A stretch of 64,000 nucleotides of DNA from Fredinandcohnia onubensis (GTDB lineage: Bacteria; Bacillota; Bacilli; Bacillales; Bacillaceae_L): NCBI RefSeq assembly GCF_002734285.1, contig NZ_NSEA01000008.1, positions 60,902-124,901 of the forward strand, read 5' to 3'. Positions within the stretch are counted from its first letter, which is position 1, and each line of letters starts with the position of its first letter. The notes beneath the pieces are model-generated. The model saw only the letters and a program-made list of their open reading frames with translations, ran no database searches and was not told the origin of the DNA. The position numbers were made by a program, and so were the translations under genes. Shown in pieces: positions 63,064 to 64,000 of the stretch.

Positions 63064-63198
63064 ATGGCTAACGAAAAAATGAGCAAAAAATTAAGACAAG
63101 CTGTTGACTATGCAAATGCAACTAACACCACAAAAGGTGTTGGTAATCCACCAAATACATCGAAAAAAGCAAAAGACGGCTTTATGCAGCCTAAATAA
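63064..63198 (+). CDS. small basic protein, possible minor spore protein
   Basis: A 44-residue basic protein (MANEKMSKKLRQAVDY..KAKDGFMQPK). AAGGGGG before ATG 63064. Size, charge and lack of hydrophobic core resemble the minor small acid-soluble spore proteins of Bacillus, but I cannot name it. A sigma-G-like -10 CATTCTA lies at 62982. Followed 14 bp later by a similar tiny gene. Confidence 0.55.
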   Translation: MANEKMSKKLRQAVDYANATNTTKGVGNPPNTSKKAKDGFMQPK

Positions 63199-63212
63199 TT
63201 GGAGGGAATAAA

Positions 63213-63359
63213 ATGGGTAAGAAAAATCGCAATCGTATTAATGCGCCTAAGAAAAACAACCATACTCCACCTGAAGCAATTGAGGCGGAACAAATCGCTC
63301 ATGGTAAAGAATTCTCTGCTGCTGGTGGTCGTAAAAACGGACCAGGGCATAATGAATAA
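63213..63359 (+). CDS. small basic protein, possible minor spore protein
   Basis: A 48-residue protein starting MGKKNRNRINAPKK and ending GRKNGPGHNE. GGAGGG 6 nt before ATG. Probably cotranscribed with the 44-residue gene, and followed by a strong terminator. The composition (Lys, Asn, Gly, Pro, no Cys) fits minor SASP-like proteins; by inference only. Confidence 0.6.
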   Translation: MGKKNRNRINAPKKNNHTPPEAIEAEQIAHGKEFSAAGGRKNGPGHNE

Positions 63360-63366
63360 ATGAAAT

Positions 63367-63397
63367 AAGGGCGTCCCTTTGCAGGGCGCCCTTTTTC
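63367..63397. terminator. bidirectional terminator
   Basis: AAGGGCGTCCCT and AGGGCGCCCTT arms, then T5. Confidence 0.85.
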
Positions 63398-63399
63398 AA

Positions 63400-64000
63400 T
63401 TAGCTATAACGGCTAATAATTTGGTTAATTTTTGACTTGAGGTTTGGTAGATCGTCAGTCGTTACAGTGAAATTTACGAAAGATTCATCCATATCCATCG
63501 CCTCAGCTAGGAAGCTACTTAACCCACGTGCACGTCGATCCACTTGCATCATCACTTCCACCCGATCTTCTGATTGTGGGAAGAACATCACTTCTACTTC
63601 ATCTAATCTTCCACGATATTGTCCACTTGTTGGGACAAACTCAAATTCCTGTACAAATGGAAGTCGTCTTCTTAGACGGTAAGGTGCCGCTTCACAATCA
63701 ACCTTACGTAAGCTAAAGCCTAAATCATATACCGCATTCAACACACCTGCTGCAAGATGAGATGGTGAAACTGAAATATAATCTTTATCTGATGGGTCTA
63801 TCGCATTTTTAATATCTAAGCCTGTATGAATCCACACTCTTGTTTTCCCGAGCGTTGCAGGTGTATCAAGTGGGAGGACAAAAGAAAATGGAATCTCACG
63901 TCTTTCATCACTTCCAATTGTAAAACGCTCAACAATTTTCACTTTTTCAATTGTTGCTTGTTGATTAAACTTTTTATCATTCGATTCTTTAATGTAGGTT
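63400..64000 (-). CDS. spo0M: sporulation-control protein Spo0M (5' end outside window)
   Basis: The frame stays open to the right edge, so only the C-terminal 200 residues are seen; an internal GTG at 63942 is not the start. Arrestin-like beta-sandwich segments: IPFSFVLPLDTPATLGKTRV, VWIHTGLDIKNAIDPSDKDYI, PYRLRRRLPFVQEFEF. Strong likeness to B. subtilis Spo0M (about 258 residues), which affects the phosphorelay and cell division. Upstream codons read TYIKESNDKKFN, matching the family. Confidence 0.92.
   Translation of the reverse strand, partial: TYIKESNDKKFNQQATIEKVKIVERFTIGSDERREIPFSFVLPLDTPATLGKTRVWIHTGLDIKNAIDPSDKDYISVSPSHLAAGVLNAVYDLGFSLRKVDCEAAPYRLRRRLPFVQEFEFVPTSGQYRGRLDEVEVMFFPQSEDRVEVMMQVDRRARGLSSFLAEAMDMDESFVNFTVTTDDLPNLKSKINQIISRYS

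Overview
The window reads as a chromosomal segment of an endospore-forming Bacillaceae (Bacillus sensu lato). The evidence is low GC, strong AAGGAGG-type ribosome sites, TTG/GTG starts, and many genes with clear Bacillus subtilis counterparts (des-desKR, ppaC, cstA, dacC-like PBP, uppP, exoA, mntR, yfiBC-like exporter, topB, yojO/yojN, nrnB, nfo, yojF-bshB2, HPr, deoD, spo0M). I see no rRNA, tRNA, complete insertion sequence or CRISPR array. Most genes are on the minus strand.

Layout. 1-3.5 kb: tatA and the cold-sensing des-desK-desR membrane-fluidity operon. 3.5-9.3 kb: a guanylate-kinase-like paralog with an altered P-loop, Mn-dependent pyrophosphatase, an ArsA-type ATPase paired with a small protein ending in Cys-Cys, and cstA with a CcpA (cre) site. 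9.3-24.4 kb: a three-gene ABC importer, a sodium symporter, a HlyC/CorC protein, YceI under an MhqR-like operator, a PBP4-type carboxypeptidase that seems to start at ATT, UppP, DedA, ExoA, an SDR, an orphan zinc-peptidase-like protein, MntR, and an ECF-sigma/anti-sigma fusion. 24.5-35.7 kb: YndM, a heterodimeric ABC exporter, an MFS pump, CorA, a secreted GH3 hydrolase and PepF. 35.7-44.3 kb, the most accessory part: a VOC protein, two methyltransferases, AadK-like nucleotidyltransferase, a Pro/Gly-rich probable coat protein, a 790-residue two-domain isoprenyl synthase and a secreted M6 (InhA-type) protease. 44.3-64 kb: TopB, a histidine kinase, a membrane cupredoxin, VWA and MoxR partners, a type I toxin-antitoxin locus, NrnB, MATE, endonuclease IV, YojF-BshB2, a lone HPr, Fpg/Nei, a membrane amidohydrolase, DeoD, two tiny basic proteins and the 3' part of spo0M.

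The points I rate most worth checking are the two-domain isoprenyl synthase/terpene-synthase-like fusion (38.0-40.4 kb), the sigma/anti-sigma fusion (22.3-24.4 kb), the unlisted 34-residue holin-like toxin with its antisense RNA (51.9-52.2 kb), and several repeats: an exact 20-bp-period array (48.84-48.94 kb), an approximately 150-bp degenerate tandem duplication (36.9-37.2 kb) and a structured Bacillaceae-type element (5.65-5.78 kb) with a solo end fragment at 18.46 kb.
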